Below, in pieces: positions 21,405 through 28,727 of a stretch of DNA of 64,000 nt. Positions within the stretch are counted from its first letter, which is position 1. Each line of letters begins with the position of its first letter. Under the pieces are notes generated by a model. That model was given only the letters and a program-made list of their open reading frames with translations, was not told the origin of the DNA and made no database searches. The position numbers and the translations under genes are program-made. Origin of the DNA: a virus; the IMG/VR virus record IMGVR_UViG_3300036715_002050, positions 62,001 to 126,000 of that record. One strand, written 5' to 3'.

Positions 21405-21830
21405 TGGATGTGGGACAATGTAGGGAAATTCGTTAACGAAACCTACATGTGGGTACATTAGCCTACAGTGTGTGGGGATGTGGGGAAGTGTGGGAGAAAG
21501 TGGGATGGTGTGTGTGGATGTGGGAGAAAGTGGGATGATGTGGGATGATGTGGGTGGATGTGGGGAAGTGTGGGAGAAAGTGGGATGGTGTGTGTGGATG
21601 TGGGACTAGGTGGGGAGGTGTGGGTCAATGTGGGTGGAGGTGGCCAGCTGTAGGCCAATGTGGGCCACTGTGGTATAGTGTGGGTCAATGTGGGCTTATA
21701 TGGGTCGCTGTGGGGTGCTGTGGGCCATTGTACGATAGGGTAAGAAATTACACACATGAACACACATAAACCCACACGTAGTCCTGGGACACACACGCAC
21801 ACACACGCGCCCACATGTAAGATTTACACG
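21405..21830. repeat. G/T-rich imperfect repeat tract with C/A-rich flank
   Basis: From about 21405 to 21730 the plus strand is built of variants of a roughly 10-nt unit TGTGGGnnnA (e.g. GATGTGGG, GTGTGGGAGAAAG, duplicated). It is then followed at 21755-21820 by a C/A-rich tract (CACACA, CCCACAC) that could pair back. Frames through it give low-complexity Trp/Gly/Cys peptides and are not genes. Many GGG runs give G-quadruplex potential. Confidence 0.8.
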
Positions 21831-21859
21831 CATTACAACCTACATTTACAACCTTTACT

Positions 21860-23064
21860 GTATAGCGCTGTGGAGCGCGCGGTATTATCCCCAATAGGTG
21901 ATTACACGCGCTTGTGGACGAGGCCGAAGTGTGGTCTAGTGGTTTTGCCCCGGTGACGCATAGCGAATCCGGGGGCTGCAAAGGGAACTAAAGCGGCCTA
22001 CCGCTTGACTCGCTCCCTGAAGTGTGGTTTAAGTAGTGAATCAGCCGCGACGTAGAGCGGCGCAGCAAGCCAGAGAGGGGTTAGGCGGGGTCTATCTCCG
22101 CGCGGTACCCTCGTGACCCTTCGGGGCGGGATTGGTTGAAGTAGACGGGTTGACTTCCGGTTCAAAGTGTGGTTTAAGTAGTGAATCAGCCGCCGCGAAA
22201 GGGTCTAGCAAGGTTCTGCGGTTTCCCGATGGGTTTGACTTCTCTTACCGATTCTGTTACACCTTATGGGCCTTCGGGCTCTCTTGTAGGACCGCCTCAT
22301 ATAGGGGTGTGGCGACACTGTAAAATGGGCTAGTCCGGCTGCAAGGTGCCCGATGTTCTAAGCGTATGGGGACGGATTAGCTACTGCGGTTCCACCTAAA
22401 AAGTGACCGCTTGACCCTTCGGGTCGGATGTAGTAGGGTGGTTGTGTAGGGCAGGGCTGATAGCTCTCAACAAGTAGCGCCTAGACTATAGGTGGGCTAG
22501 GTGTCTAATGAAAGCGGTTTCTCCAACCGTTATTTGGAGTGTGGGCGTAATAGTAGGCTAGGGGATTGCCTAGAGGTAGTGTGACTCGTGTGGGCGCTTT
22601 TGGATGCGACCTACTATGAACGGGGCTACAGGTAAGGTTTCTCTAGTCGAAAAACAGGCCACAAACGCGGGTTGCGCGACGTACCCTAAACGGCGCGGAC
22701 AGACTGGCCCCACGGGCCCCCGGGTATGGGGAGCATACCGCAACGCCTGCTAGCACCCATAGCCTCTGCGTACGTCTGCAACCCTCTAAGGGGTTGTGGG
22801 CCCGGAAAGAGAGCCCCCTAGGCAAAACCCTAGGCAATACCTCGCGAGAGGGTTGGTCATATGGCCGTCAGGCTATCGTGCCAACAAACAGGAAGGCGCG
22901 GGCAGACAAAACGCGGGAGCCTGTCTAAATATGCGTAATGATTAGAGATTCCGTGAGAGTCGGGATCTGGTTGGCAGAGGCAAGCCGTGGTGACGGGAAT
23001 TATTCGGTTGTAGGAATAATGCTCGGAACGCGGTGCGCGCGCTGTCGGCTAGCTGTGATGGTCA
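21860..23064 (+). ncRNA. Candidate giant structured non-coding RNA, about 1.2 kb
   Basis: No credible ORF over 1.2 kb, but many hallmarks of folded RNA: UUCG-type hairpins (GACCCTTCGGGTC near 22411; GGGCCTTCGGGCTC near 22269; CCCTTCGGGG near 22118), GC-rich complementary segments, and a 29-nt direct repeat (22020-22048 and 22166-22194, core GTGGTTTAAGTAGTGAATC) with a partial third copy near 21927. It ends directly before a tRNA-like element. Size, ornate helices and tRNA proximity recall the large phage RNAs GOLLD and ROOL; whether it belongs to either class is untested. Confidence 0.6.
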
Positions 23065-23135
23065 ATCCCGCGTGACTGGTGACACACCCGGACGGTTCAT
23101 CGTTCGGTGGCTGGGTTCGATTCCCAGGCGGGACA
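23065..23135 (+). tRNA. tRNA-like element at the 3' end of the large RNA
   Basis: Acceptor ATCCCGC/GCGGGAC (first pair A-C) and T arm CTGGG-TTCGATT-CCCAG. The anticodon hairpin is CCGGACG/CGTTCGG, 7 bp with a 6-nt loop GTTCAT, not a standard 5-bp stem with 7-nt loop. Identity not assignable. Confidence 0.55.
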
Positions 23136-23193
23136 TTGTTGTACAGGGTTTCTCCCTTTAACTACGGGCGGAAACGCCCGGCGGAGTTCTACC

Positions 23194-23796
23194 ATGGCTA
23201 TCAAGCAAATCCGTATCCCGACGCACAACGTTTGTGTGGTCAAGGTGTTGGGCGCTGGGGCTGGCAAGTCGCCGCGTACGTCCACGCGGTGCGCGGTGGT
23301 GCCGGACCCGTGCGAGTGGTTGCGGAAGGCGCACGCGGGCGACGTGGTGGACGCGGGGCAGCACGCCGCGCCTGGTGGCAAGGCTCGGGCGGAAGTCTAC
23401 CGGGTGACGGTGCTGGACCCGGAAGCGGGGGATTTGCCGCCCAACGCGCCGAAGGCGTACCGGGATGCCTCCTTCAAGGCGGCTGCACGGTCTGCGGCAC
23501 GCAAGGCTCGGGTGGCTGGGGCGATTGTTGCGCCCGTGCCGGTCGCGGCTGTCAAGCCCACGGTCACTGTTACCGTGGTGGTGGATGCGCCCAAGGCTTT
23601 CAAGGCGCCCCGTGTGTCCAAGGCTTTGTCGGGTGCCACACCCAAGGCTTTGCCTGCCGCCAAGGGTGAGCGTAACGAGCCCGTCGGTAAGACGGTTGAC
23701 GTGTGCGTCCAGTGCAAGGCCCCGATTGGGTTGGACCATGAGGGCTCGCCCAAGGTTGGAATGGGTGGCGTCTGTTTCACGTGCGGCGAAAAGTAA
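23194..23796 (+). CDS. Ala/Pro-rich protein with C-terminal zinc ribbon, 200 aa
   Basis: Internal ATG chosen because GGCGGAGTTCTACC precedes it. The central region is Ala/Lys/Pro/Val-rich and repetitive (APKAFKAPRVSKAL; PVPVAAVKP), probably extended. The last 40 residues carry CVQC and CFTC pairs, a likely zinc ribbon. Higher G+C than many neighbours. No family recognised. Confidence 0.75.
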   Translation: MAIKQIRIPTHNVCVVKVLGAGAGKSPRTSTRCAVVPDPCEWLRKAHAGDVVDAGQHAAPGGKARAEVYRVTVLDPEAGDLPPNAPKAYRDASFKAAARSAARKARVAGAIVAPVPVAAVKPTVTVTVVVDAPKAFKAPRVSKALSGATPKALPAAKGERNEPVGKTVDVCVQCKAPIGLDHEGSPKVGMGGVCFTCGEK

Positions 23797-23874
23797 CAGC
23801 TTGTGCAGGGATGGGCCGCACACTCTAACGGGTTGCGGCTCGATTTGTTGTTCCCTTAACAAAAGGAAAGCAAA

Positions 23875-24099
23875 ATGTCCGTCGGGAATCCTTTTACGCG
23901 GCAGCTTGACACAAAGTTGTATGATGCGTCACAGCGGGTGGATTACATCCACGAAGACAAGTACGCTTCGCTTGGGGTTGCGGTGCTGGAAACGTGCCCG
24001 CTGGCTTTCTTGGCGCGGGAGGATCGTCCGCTGGATGCGGCACACTTGCCGGAAGCGTTGCGGCTGGATCAGGTCATGTCACGGCTGGCGTGGACCTGA
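23875..24099 (+). CDS. Unknown protein, 74 aa
   Basis: AAAAGGAAAGCAAA before the ATG. MSVGNPFTRQLDTKLYDASQ start; no motifs recognised. Overlap-free but only 3 nt from the next gene. Confidence 0.75.
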   Translation: MSVGNPFTRQLDTKLYDASQRVDYIHEDKYASLGVAVLETCPLAFLAREDRPLDAAHLPEALRLDQVMSRLAWT

Positions 24100-24102
24100 C
24101 AC

Positions 24103-24264
24103 ATGCGCAACAATCCTATCCGTAAGTGTGAAAAGTGTGGGAAACGTACATCAGCCCACATTCTTGTACCATCCGTCAACAAGTATGGCGACGATTCCAA
24201 GCGCGTCATGCACTGTTGCTTGAAGTGTCAAGCAGAAAAGCGGGATCTGGAAAAAGACCGCTGA
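24103..24264 (+). CDS. Small zinc-ribbon protein, 53 aa
   Basis: CEKC and CLKC pairs (9-12 and 39-42) with an intervening CC-free basic stretch form a zinc ribbon. Starts 3 nt after the preceding stop. Unknown function. Confidence 0.7.
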   Translation: MRNNPIRKCEKCGKRTSAHILVPSVNKYGDDSKRVMHCCLKCQAEKRDLEKDR

Positions 24265-24270
24265 CGTACC

Positions 24271-24300
24271 GGCACGTTTCGCTTAACGGCGGGGCGTGCC
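24271..24300 (+). repeat. Intergenic hairpin family, member 1
   Basis: GGCACG...CGTGCC enclosing CTTAACGG. First of a recurrent set of post-gene hairpins between 24 and 35 kb. Confidence 0.6.
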
Positions 24301-24327
24301 AATTGTTTAACCAGCAAAGGATTTGTC

Positions 24328-24675
24328 ATGCAAAAGTTTCCCAGCATCAAAGCGGTCCGCAAGGCGTTGGTCAAAATCAACAAAGACGTGGCCGGTTCTG
24401 CAAAAGAGGATGACGTGGAAGTGCGTCTGCAGGTGTTGGAGTCCGGGTATTGGGCTGTCCGGTTTGGGTCGGCGGATTACGACCAAGACCACCGTGGGTT
24501 GTGGGGCAGCGGGTACGTGCGCGGCGACCGGCGCAGGTTGAATTGCACGGACGTCGCCCGGGAGTTGCTTGACCAGTGCCGGGAGTCGTACGCGGAACAG
24601 CAAGCGTTCGCGGCTGCCGTGGCCCCGCAAGTGCGCGTCGACTTGGCTGCGCCGCGTTTCCCTGAAATTTGGTGA
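24328..24675 (+). CDS. Unknown protein, 115 aa
   Basis: AAAGGATTTGTC before the ATG. Tyr/Asp/Gly-rich middle (FGSADYDQDHRGLWGSGYVRG) and a helical C-terminal half. No family recognised. Confidence 0.8.
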   Translation: MQKFPSIKAVRKALVKINKDVAGSAKEDDVEVRLQVLESGYWAVRFGSADYDQDHRGLWGSGYVRGDRRRLNCTDVARELLDQCRESYAEQQAFAAAVAPQVRVDLAAPRFPEIW

Positions 24676-24708
24676 CGTTTGGTAAAAAGCTTTTACAGCT
24701 TTACTGCG

Positions 24709-24732
24709 GCGTGTTTCTTAACGGAAACACGC
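24709..24732 (+). repeat. Intergenic hairpin family, member 2
   Basis: GCGTGTTTC/GAAACACGC with TTAACG loop. A second helix CGCGTTCG/CGAACGCG follows at about 24733-24764 and ends at the next gene's GGAG site. Confidence 0.7.
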
Positions 24733-24774
24733 CCGCGTTCGTTGTGGCGGTTAACCCCGAACGCGGAGCATAAC

Positions 24775-24981
24775 ATGCATACGTTCTATGTGATTGCGAT
24801 GTACTGCAGCATTCCGGCCCGTCCGATTGTGGTGCAGGCACGCAACGAAGTGCACGCGCTGCGCGTGGCAGAGCAGCGACGCGGTGCGGCATTCTTGGAC
24901 CACGGGCTGGTGCTGGTGTTCGCTGCGCCCGTGTTGACGGCGACGAACAAGGGCAACGGCGTGATGGAGTTGTCCAAGTAA
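24775..24981 (+). CDS. Unknown protein, 68 aa
   Basis: Internal ATG chosen: GCGGAGCATAAC precedes it. Hydrophobic beta-like strands (FYVIAMYCSIPARPIVV) and a helix (EVHALRVAEQR). Its ribosome site is next to a hairpin that could mask it. Confidence 0.75.
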   Translation: MHTFYVIAMYCSIPARPIVVQARNEVHALRVAEQRRGAAFLDHGLVLVFAAPVLTATNKGNGVMELSK

Positions 24982-25026
24982 CAAAGGCGCTTCCCTATCC
25001 ACAAGGTAAGGAAGCGTGATCGTTGT

Positions 25027-25107
25027 GCCCGATTGGTGGAATGGTAGACACAGCAGACTCAAAATCTGCCGCCGCAAGGCATCCCGGTTCGAGTCCGGGA
25101 TCGGGCA
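25027..25107 (+). tRNA. tRNA-Leu(CAA)
   Basis: Acceptor GCCCGAT/ATCGGGC, anticodon stem GCAGA/TCTGC with loop CTCAAAA, class II variable arm, T arm CCCGG-TTCGAGT-CCGGG, discriminator A. Preceded by a CGCTTCC/GGAAGCG hairpin. Confidence 0.93.
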
Positions 25108-25150
25108 TTGTTGTTTGTTGTACGACTTTCCCACCCACAGGAGCAATACC

Positions 25151-25396
25151 ATGGCTTCACACAACATCGTTGCCACGTCGCTGTTCGATGAGATCGAGCC
25201 CAAGCGTCACGAGATGACGCAGGCTGAGTACGACACGGGCGTGTCCGAAGGGTCGGGGATTTGCTTATCCTGCGGAAACATCGCAGACACGTGCGAGGAA
25301 GAGTCGACCGGGGAGGAGTGCGACACGTGCGGGGAGTACGACGTGGTCGCCTTCGAAACCGCGTTCGTGGACGACAAGATCGAGATCGAGGACTAA
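25151..25396 (+). CDS. Small acidic zinc-ribbon protein, 81 aa
   Basis: ACAGGAGCAATACC before the ATG. CLSC (38-41) and CDTC (57-60) form a zinc ribbon in an acidic context (EEESTGEE). Unknown function. Confidence 0.8.
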   Translation: MASHNIVATSLFDEIEPKRHEMTQAEYDTGVSEGSGICLSCGNIADTCEEESTGEECDTCGEYDVVAFETAFVDDKIEIED

Positions 25397-25662
25397 AAAG
25401 CTTTGGGAAACGTAACGCCGCCTTACATTCCTTAGCGGGGGTGTAGGGCATTCGTCGTGGAGGAAGCATGACGTGGTCGCAAGACGGTCCGTTGACGTGA
25501 CGTAACTTTTTCTGAGAGCCCATCCAACGCACGAAAGGTGGATACAAATGCTGTTAAAAACGCGCTAGCCCGATCCGCGCGACCAAGTACGGGATAGGTT
25601 TGCTGGTTTTGCCTGACGTGAGATTGTCGCTTAGACTTTACTCATGCCACAAACCGGCGCGC
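25397..25662. other. Non-coding spacer
   Basis: About 270 nt without a supported gene. A 6-codon frame (MLLKTR) after AAAGGTGGATACAA near 25550 is the only start with a ribosome site; it could be a leader peptide but is too short to judge. Confidence 0.4.
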
Positions 25663-25735
25663 GGGATCTTGGTGAAACGGTTATCACCTCCGACTTTTAA
25701 TCGGTACGTTGTGGGTTCGAATCCCACAGATCCCA
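25663..25735 (+). tRNA. tRNA-Lys(TTT)
   Basis: Acceptor GGGATCT/AGATCCC, anticodon loop CTTTTAA, T arm GTGGG-TTCGAAT-CCCAC, discriminator A. Confidence 0.9.
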
Positions 25736-25780
25736 TTTGTTGTGCCAAGTTTGTTGTATAACTTTCGCCAGGAGACGCAC

Positions 25781-26008
25781 ATGGCTGTGCAAACGTTGGA
25801 CACACAAACGCGGGTCAACCGCGCGTTTGCGGGTGCCAAGGCCGATTGTAGCGGGTTGGCCGAAAACTGTTCTGCTACGTTGACCGAGTGGGCGATAAAC
25901 AAGACGTGCGCCAATTGGGAAGCGTACAAAGCCGCGTGTGCTGCCCACGACTCCGCTTACGCCGCGTCCATGCAAAAGTGGCGTCGTCGGTGGGGCTTGG
26001 AACCGTAA
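25781..26008 (+). CDS. Unknown protein, 75 aa
   Basis: Start after CAGGAGACGCAC. Ala-rich helical protein with three Cys (CSGLAENC; CAAHD). No family recognised. Confidence 0.8.
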   Translation: MAVQTLDTQTRVNRAFAGAKADCSGLAENCSATLTEWAINKTCANWEAYKAACAAHDSAYAASMQKWRRRWGLEP

Positions 26009-26024
26009 CGCCGCACGCAACACC

Positions 26025-26055
26025 GGGCACGCTTGCTCTAACGGGCGGCGTGCTC
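26025..26055 (+). repeat. Intergenic hairpin family, member 3
   Basis: GCACGC/GCGTGC enclosing CTAACGGG. Confidence 0.55.
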
Positions 26056-26074
26056 ATCCTTTAACGGAGGCTGT

Positions 26075-26317
26075 ATGATCAAGCTGAAAGGTTCGTCGGC
26101 AGACGTGGCGCAAATCCAAGTCGCAACCCGCGTGCTGGCAGAAGCCACCACCACTTCCCCCTACCTGCGCAAGCCCCGCCGCAACATGCGGAACAAGGGT
26201 GTCACGTGCTCCTGCGGCAAGCCCGCGGCGTGCCGGGGCGCGTGCGGGGCGTGCTACTCCAAAGGGTACTTCGCGGCGTGGATCGCGTGTGGTGGCGTGA
26301 AGCCCGCGCCGAAGTAA
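26075..26317 (+). CDS. Small Cys-rich basic protein, 80 aa
   Basis: AACGGAGGCTGT before the ATG. A compact CSCG...CRGACGACY cluster (residues about 47-61) suggests a zinc knuckle; basic elsewhere. Unknown. Confidence 0.8.
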   Translation: MIKLKGSSADVAQIQVATRVLAEATTTSPYLRKPRRNMRNKGVTCSCGKPAACRGACGACYSKGYFAAWIACGGVKPAPK

Positions 26318-26359
26318 GCAACACCAGCAATAAACGCACGTGCGGTCGCGTGCGTGTCC

Positions 26360-26431
26360 GGCGCCATAATTTAACGGCTAGAATGGAGGCTTTTCAATCC
26401 TCCGGTGTGGGTTCGATTCCCACTGGCGTCA
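26360..26431 (+). tRNA. tRNA-Glu(TTC)
   Basis: Acceptor GGCGCCA/TGGCGTC, anticodon loop TTTTCAA on stem GAGGC/TCCTC (one mismatch next to the loop), T arm GTGGG-TTCGATT-CCCAC, discriminator A. Confidence 0.82.
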
Positions 26432-26476
26432 TTTGTTGTGCCAAGTTTGTTGTACGACTTTTACATAGGAGGCAGC

Positions 26477-26590
26477 ATGCAAGCTTTGATTGCTGTGATG
26501 GTTTTCAAAAAGCTTATCCGCTACCGTCCCGGTGGTTGGGACGACCGCTATTACGTGGCGTGCTGCCCGAATACGTTGGTGATGCGATGA
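26477..26590 (+). CDS. Short ORF in leader cassette, 37 aa
   Basis: ATAGGAGGCAGC before the ATG and the standard upstream TTTGTTGT leader support translation. The product is short with a hydrophobic start (MQALIAVMVFKKLI). It may be truncated relative to an ancestral gene. Confidence 0.55.
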   Translation: MQALIAVMVFKKLIRYRPGGWDDRYYVACCPNTLVMR

Positions 26591-26778
26591 TTGACCAACA
26601 TAACAGCGGCATAATCCGGGTCAAACTCCTCGCCATCGTCGTCGTGGTTCAAGCTGTTTTGAGCCCAGCAAGCGTCACATTCCATTGCGGCGTATGCACC
26701 GAAGGAATACCGCTCGACAGCGGGCACCGGTTCGATGGTGTTGGTTCGCGCGCACTTGCGGCAAAAGTACCGGCCCAT
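26551..26778 (-). CDS. Minus-strand zinc-ribbon ORF, 75 aa
   Basis: On the opposite strand to all neighbours, yet protein-like: CRKC (6-9) and CDAC (34-37), then an acidic stretch (DDDGEEFDPDY). No good ribosome site. It overlaps the end of the 37-aa ORF in antisense. Could be real or the complement of a decayed region. Confidence 0.45.
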   Translation of the reverse strand: MGRYFCRKCARTNTIEPVPAVERYSFGAYAAMECDACWAQNSLNHDDDGEEFDPDYAAVMLVNHRITNVFGQHAT

Positions 26779-26834
26779 GCCGGTGAAAGCTTGGATAGCG
26801 ATTATCCAACCAACTTTTGATCAGTGATTCTGTC

Positions 26835-26866
26835 AGCCGCACGGATCTTAACGGACACGTGCGGCT
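26835..26866 (+). repeat. Intergenic hairpin family, member 4
   Basis: AGCCGCAC/GTGCGGCT enclosing CTTAACGG. Confidence 0.65.
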
Positions 26867-26869
26867 ATC

Positions 26870-26990
26870 GTTTGCGTAAGGGCGTGGCCCGCAAAGTCAC
26901 GTCCGTACGACGGTGTTTAAGGACAGCCGGTTGGGTTGATCACCCACAAATCAACAAAACAAGGCTTGGAGTTCAACTCTCCCGCAAACG
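26870..26990 (+). tRNA. Oversized tRNA-like element, 121 nt
   Basis: Acceptor GTTTGCG/CGCAAAC (7 bp) and T arm GGAG-TTCAACT-CTCC. A GGGC-GTG-GCCC arm follows the acceptor. The middle is about 45 nt too long for a tRNA and contains GTTGAT/ATCAAC and CCG/CGG hairpins. Probably a tRNA with an insertion; anticodon not assigned. Confidence 0.5.
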
Positions 26991-27022
26991 ATTTGTTGTA
27001 CCACTTACACAGGGGTTCGCAC

Positions 27023-27376
27023 ATGGCTAACAAGACCACGTTGGAAGTGCTGGAAGAGGCCAAGGCTTTGTTGGCCAAGCCCGGGGTTTGGCAGCAGGGC
27101 TCCCGGGAGTATTTCGACAACGACGGCAAAGCCCACCACTGCGCCTTGGGTGCGCTGGACGAAGTAGTTGGCGGCTACACCCTGGCTGGCGACGACACCG
27201 AAGCGTTCTGGGCGCTGTACGAAGCCTTGCCCAAGCGACCGGAGAAGGCTTCGGTGGACATGTCGCCAGCCATGTGCATCGCACGGTTCAACGACCGGCA
27301 ATCGTCCCGGGCGCCCGTGCTGAGGCTGTTCTCACGCGCCATCCGCCGCGTGAAGCTGGATAACACACCGCTGTAA
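27023..27376 (+). CDS. DUF6197-like protein, paralog 1, 117 aa
   Basis: Shares with five other genes here the pattern 'L.eAkaLL.kpg.W.qG...d..G..hhCalGAl', here EEAKALLAKPGVWQQGS (11-27) then HHCALGALDEV. Later RFNDRQ corresponds to the FND motif of the others. Start after ACAGGGGTTCGCAC. The family (which I recognise as DUF6197-like) has no established function. This copy is the most diverged. Confidence 0.75.
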   Translation: MANKTTLEVLEEAKALLAKPGVWQQGSREYFDNDGKAHHCALGALDEVVGGYTLAGDDTEAFWALYEALPKRPEKASVDMSPAMCIARFNDRQSSRAPVLRLFSRAIRRVKLDNTPL

Positions 27377-27383
27377 TTGAACG

Positions 27384-27412
27384 GGCGCTGTTCACTTAAC
27401 GGTGACAGCGTC
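27384..27412 (+). repeat. Intergenic hairpin family, member 5
   Basis: GGCGCTGTTCAC/GTGACAGCGTCC around TTAACG. Confidence 0.7.
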
Positions 27413-27418
27413 CATTGC

Positions 27419-27489
27419 CGGAGCGTCGTCCAACGGCAGGACAGTGGACTTTGAATCCACGAATGAGAGTTCGATTCTCTCCGCTCCTA
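27419..27489 (+). tRNA. tRNA-Gln(TTG)
   Basis: Acceptor CGGAGCG/CGCTCCT (first pair mismatched), D arm GTCC-AACGGCA-GGAC, anticodon stem GTGGA/TCCAC with loop CTTTGAA, T arm GAGAG-TTCGATT-CTCTC, discriminator A. Second Gln(TTG) tRNA. Confidence 0.87.
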
Positions 27490-27531
27490 TTTGTTACACA
27501 GCTTTTCACAGCTTTTCACAGGAGAGCGCAC

Positions 27532-27867
27532 ATGGCTCGGACGCGGCATTCGGTTTTGGTGGCGGCACGCAAGTTGATTGACACGCCGGAGAAGTGGTGC
27601 ACGGTTTGGTACGCGAAAAACGCCAAAGGATATGGCGTGATGAACATGGACCGAACCGCCACCGCTTTTTGCGCGGTGGGTGCAATCCAGCGGGTCTTGA
27701 ACGGTAATCGCCGCGCCACCGAACTGTATTTGGCGGACCTGCCCGCGTGGCGTGACTTGAACCGGTTTTTGAACTTTTTGAATGAGCAACCCGACACCAC
27801 CCACGACGACGTGTTGCATGCGTTCGATGAACTCATCCGTGAATCGCGCCCGAAGTCGCACAAGTAA
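27532..27867 (+). CDS. DUF6197-like protein, paralog 2, 111 aa
   Basis: AARKLIDTPEKWCTVWYAKN (residues about 11-30) and TATAFCAVGAIQRVL (about 45-59) are the family core; DDVLHAFDELI closes it. Start after ACAGGAGAGCGCAC. The leader contains a tandem AGCTTTTCAC duplication. Confidence 0.8.
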   Translation: MARTRHSVLVAARKLIDTPEKWCTVWYAKNAKGYGVMNMDRTATAFCAVGAIQRVLNGNRRATELYLADLPAWRDLNRFLNFLNEQPDTTHDDVLHAFDELIRESRPKSHK

Positions 27868-27870
27868 CCG

Positions 27871-27899
27871 GCTGCGTGTGGGGTAAAAGCCCACGCAGT
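27871..27899 (+). repeat. Intergenic hairpin family, member 6
   Basis: CTGCGTG/CACGCAG with loop GGGGTAAAAGCC. Nearly the same element occurs at 34999-35025 with compensatory base changes. Confidence 0.75.
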
Positions 27900-27933
27900 C
27901 ATTTGTTACACAGCTTTTGCCCAGGAGGCACAC

Positions 27934-28110
27934 ATGCATTTCATTTACACGTGGGAGTTCGTTCGAGGCTTGAACGAGCGTATCACGCGCACCGTTTGCG
28001 CGTCGGTTGACAAGGACGTAGCGTTGTTGGAAGAGGAAGTGGCTGCGGGGGTTTGGCGCACCATGGGCCCCGGCTGGGTGCCGGGCTTGATTGGGTGTGA
28101 GATCGCATGA
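27934..28110 (+). CDS. Unknown protein, 58 aa
   Basis: Start after CAGGAGGCACAC. MHFIYTWEFVRGLNERITRT then a Trp/Gly-rich end (WRTMGPGWVPG). ATGA overlap with the next gene. Confidence 0.75.
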   Translation: MHFIYTWEFVRGLNERITRTVCASVDKDVALLEEEVAAGVWRTMGPGWVPGLIGCEIA

Positions 28111-28292
28111 AATACGAAGTCCACGTGTATATCGGCGGCTGGTTGTTTACCCGCGCTTGCCGCACCTTCGAAAGCGCCGCGCAATGTGCTAAGGAAAGTT
28201 CTTTAGCGATGGCTGCGCATGCGATTGTGACAAATGACGGGGCGGCTGCGCAAGAGTGGCACAACGGTGTGTTGTTGAACTCTTTCGCTTAG
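28107..28292 (+). CDS. Unknown protein, 61 aa
   Basis: ATGA overlap with the preceding gene. YEVHVYIGGWLFTRACRTF followed by an Ala-rich helix; compact alpha/beta. Unknown. Confidence 0.75.
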   Translation: MKYEVHVYIGGWLFTRACRTFESAAQCAKESSLAMAAHAIVTNDGAAAQEWHNGVLLNSFA

Positions 28293-28300
28293 TAGGGCTG

Positions 28301-28328
28301 CCGCATGTTCCTTAACGGGTGCATGCGG
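28301..28328 (+). repeat. Intergenic hairpin family, member 7
   Basis: CCGCATG/CATGCGG around CCTTAACGGG. Confidence 0.65.
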
Positions 28329-28359
28329 TAATTATTGTGCCCCGAACAGGAGGTAACAA

Positions 28360-28656
28360 ATGGTGACGATCAACAAGAAAGTGATTGCCGACGCTTCGGC
28401 TTTGCTGCGCAAGGGCTGGTCCCAGGATGAGTACGCGCTGGACGCACAAGGCAACGAAGTCATTCCGTGCGCCGACGAAGCCGTGACGTTCTGTGCCATC
28501 GGCGCGCTGGCGCGGGTGCTGGACACAAGCGCGCTTGCCGTGGAAGAGGCGCTGTCGGACTGGGGGATTTCTTCCACCATCCTCATCGACACCAACGACT
28601 CGGCAGAGAACGTGGAAGAGGTGATCGAAGCGTTGGAAGAACTGCCCATCGAGTAA
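28360..28656 (+). CDS. DUF6197-like protein, paralog 3, 98 aa
   Basis: Core: ADASALLRKGWSQDEYALDA (10-29), then EAVTFCAIGALARVLD (44-59) and VEEVIEALEEL. Excellent ribosome site AGGAGGTAACAA. Confidence 0.8.
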   Translation: MVTINKKVIADASALLRKGWSQDEYALDAQGNEVIPCADEAVTFCAIGALARVLDTSALAVEEALSDWGISSTILIDTNDSAENVEEVIEALEELPIE

Positions 28657-28661
28657 CACCG

Positions 28662-28692
28662 GGCACCGTTAGTGGCGAAAGCCAACGGTGCT
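28662..28692 (+). repeat. Intergenic hairpin family, member 8
   Basis: GCACCGTT/AACGGTGC with an inner GGC-GAAA-GCC cap (GNRA tetraloop). Confidence 0.75.
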
Positions 28693-28727
28693 CTTTGTTG
28701 GGTAGTTAACACGCAAAGGGGCTACAA

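Noticed and set aside
21405-21730. Possible CRISPR array from the repeated units
   Set aside because: Units are about 10 nt, irregular and without unique spacers of constant length.
21545-21769. Trp/Gly/Cys repeat frame in the G/T-rich tract
   Set aside because: Low-complexity translation of DNA repeats; no ribosome site and not protein-like.
23158-23862. Antisense frame opposite the 200-aa zinc-ribbon gene
   Set aside because: The sense gene has a clear ribosome site and Cys pairs; the antisense frame reflects G+C-rich third positions.
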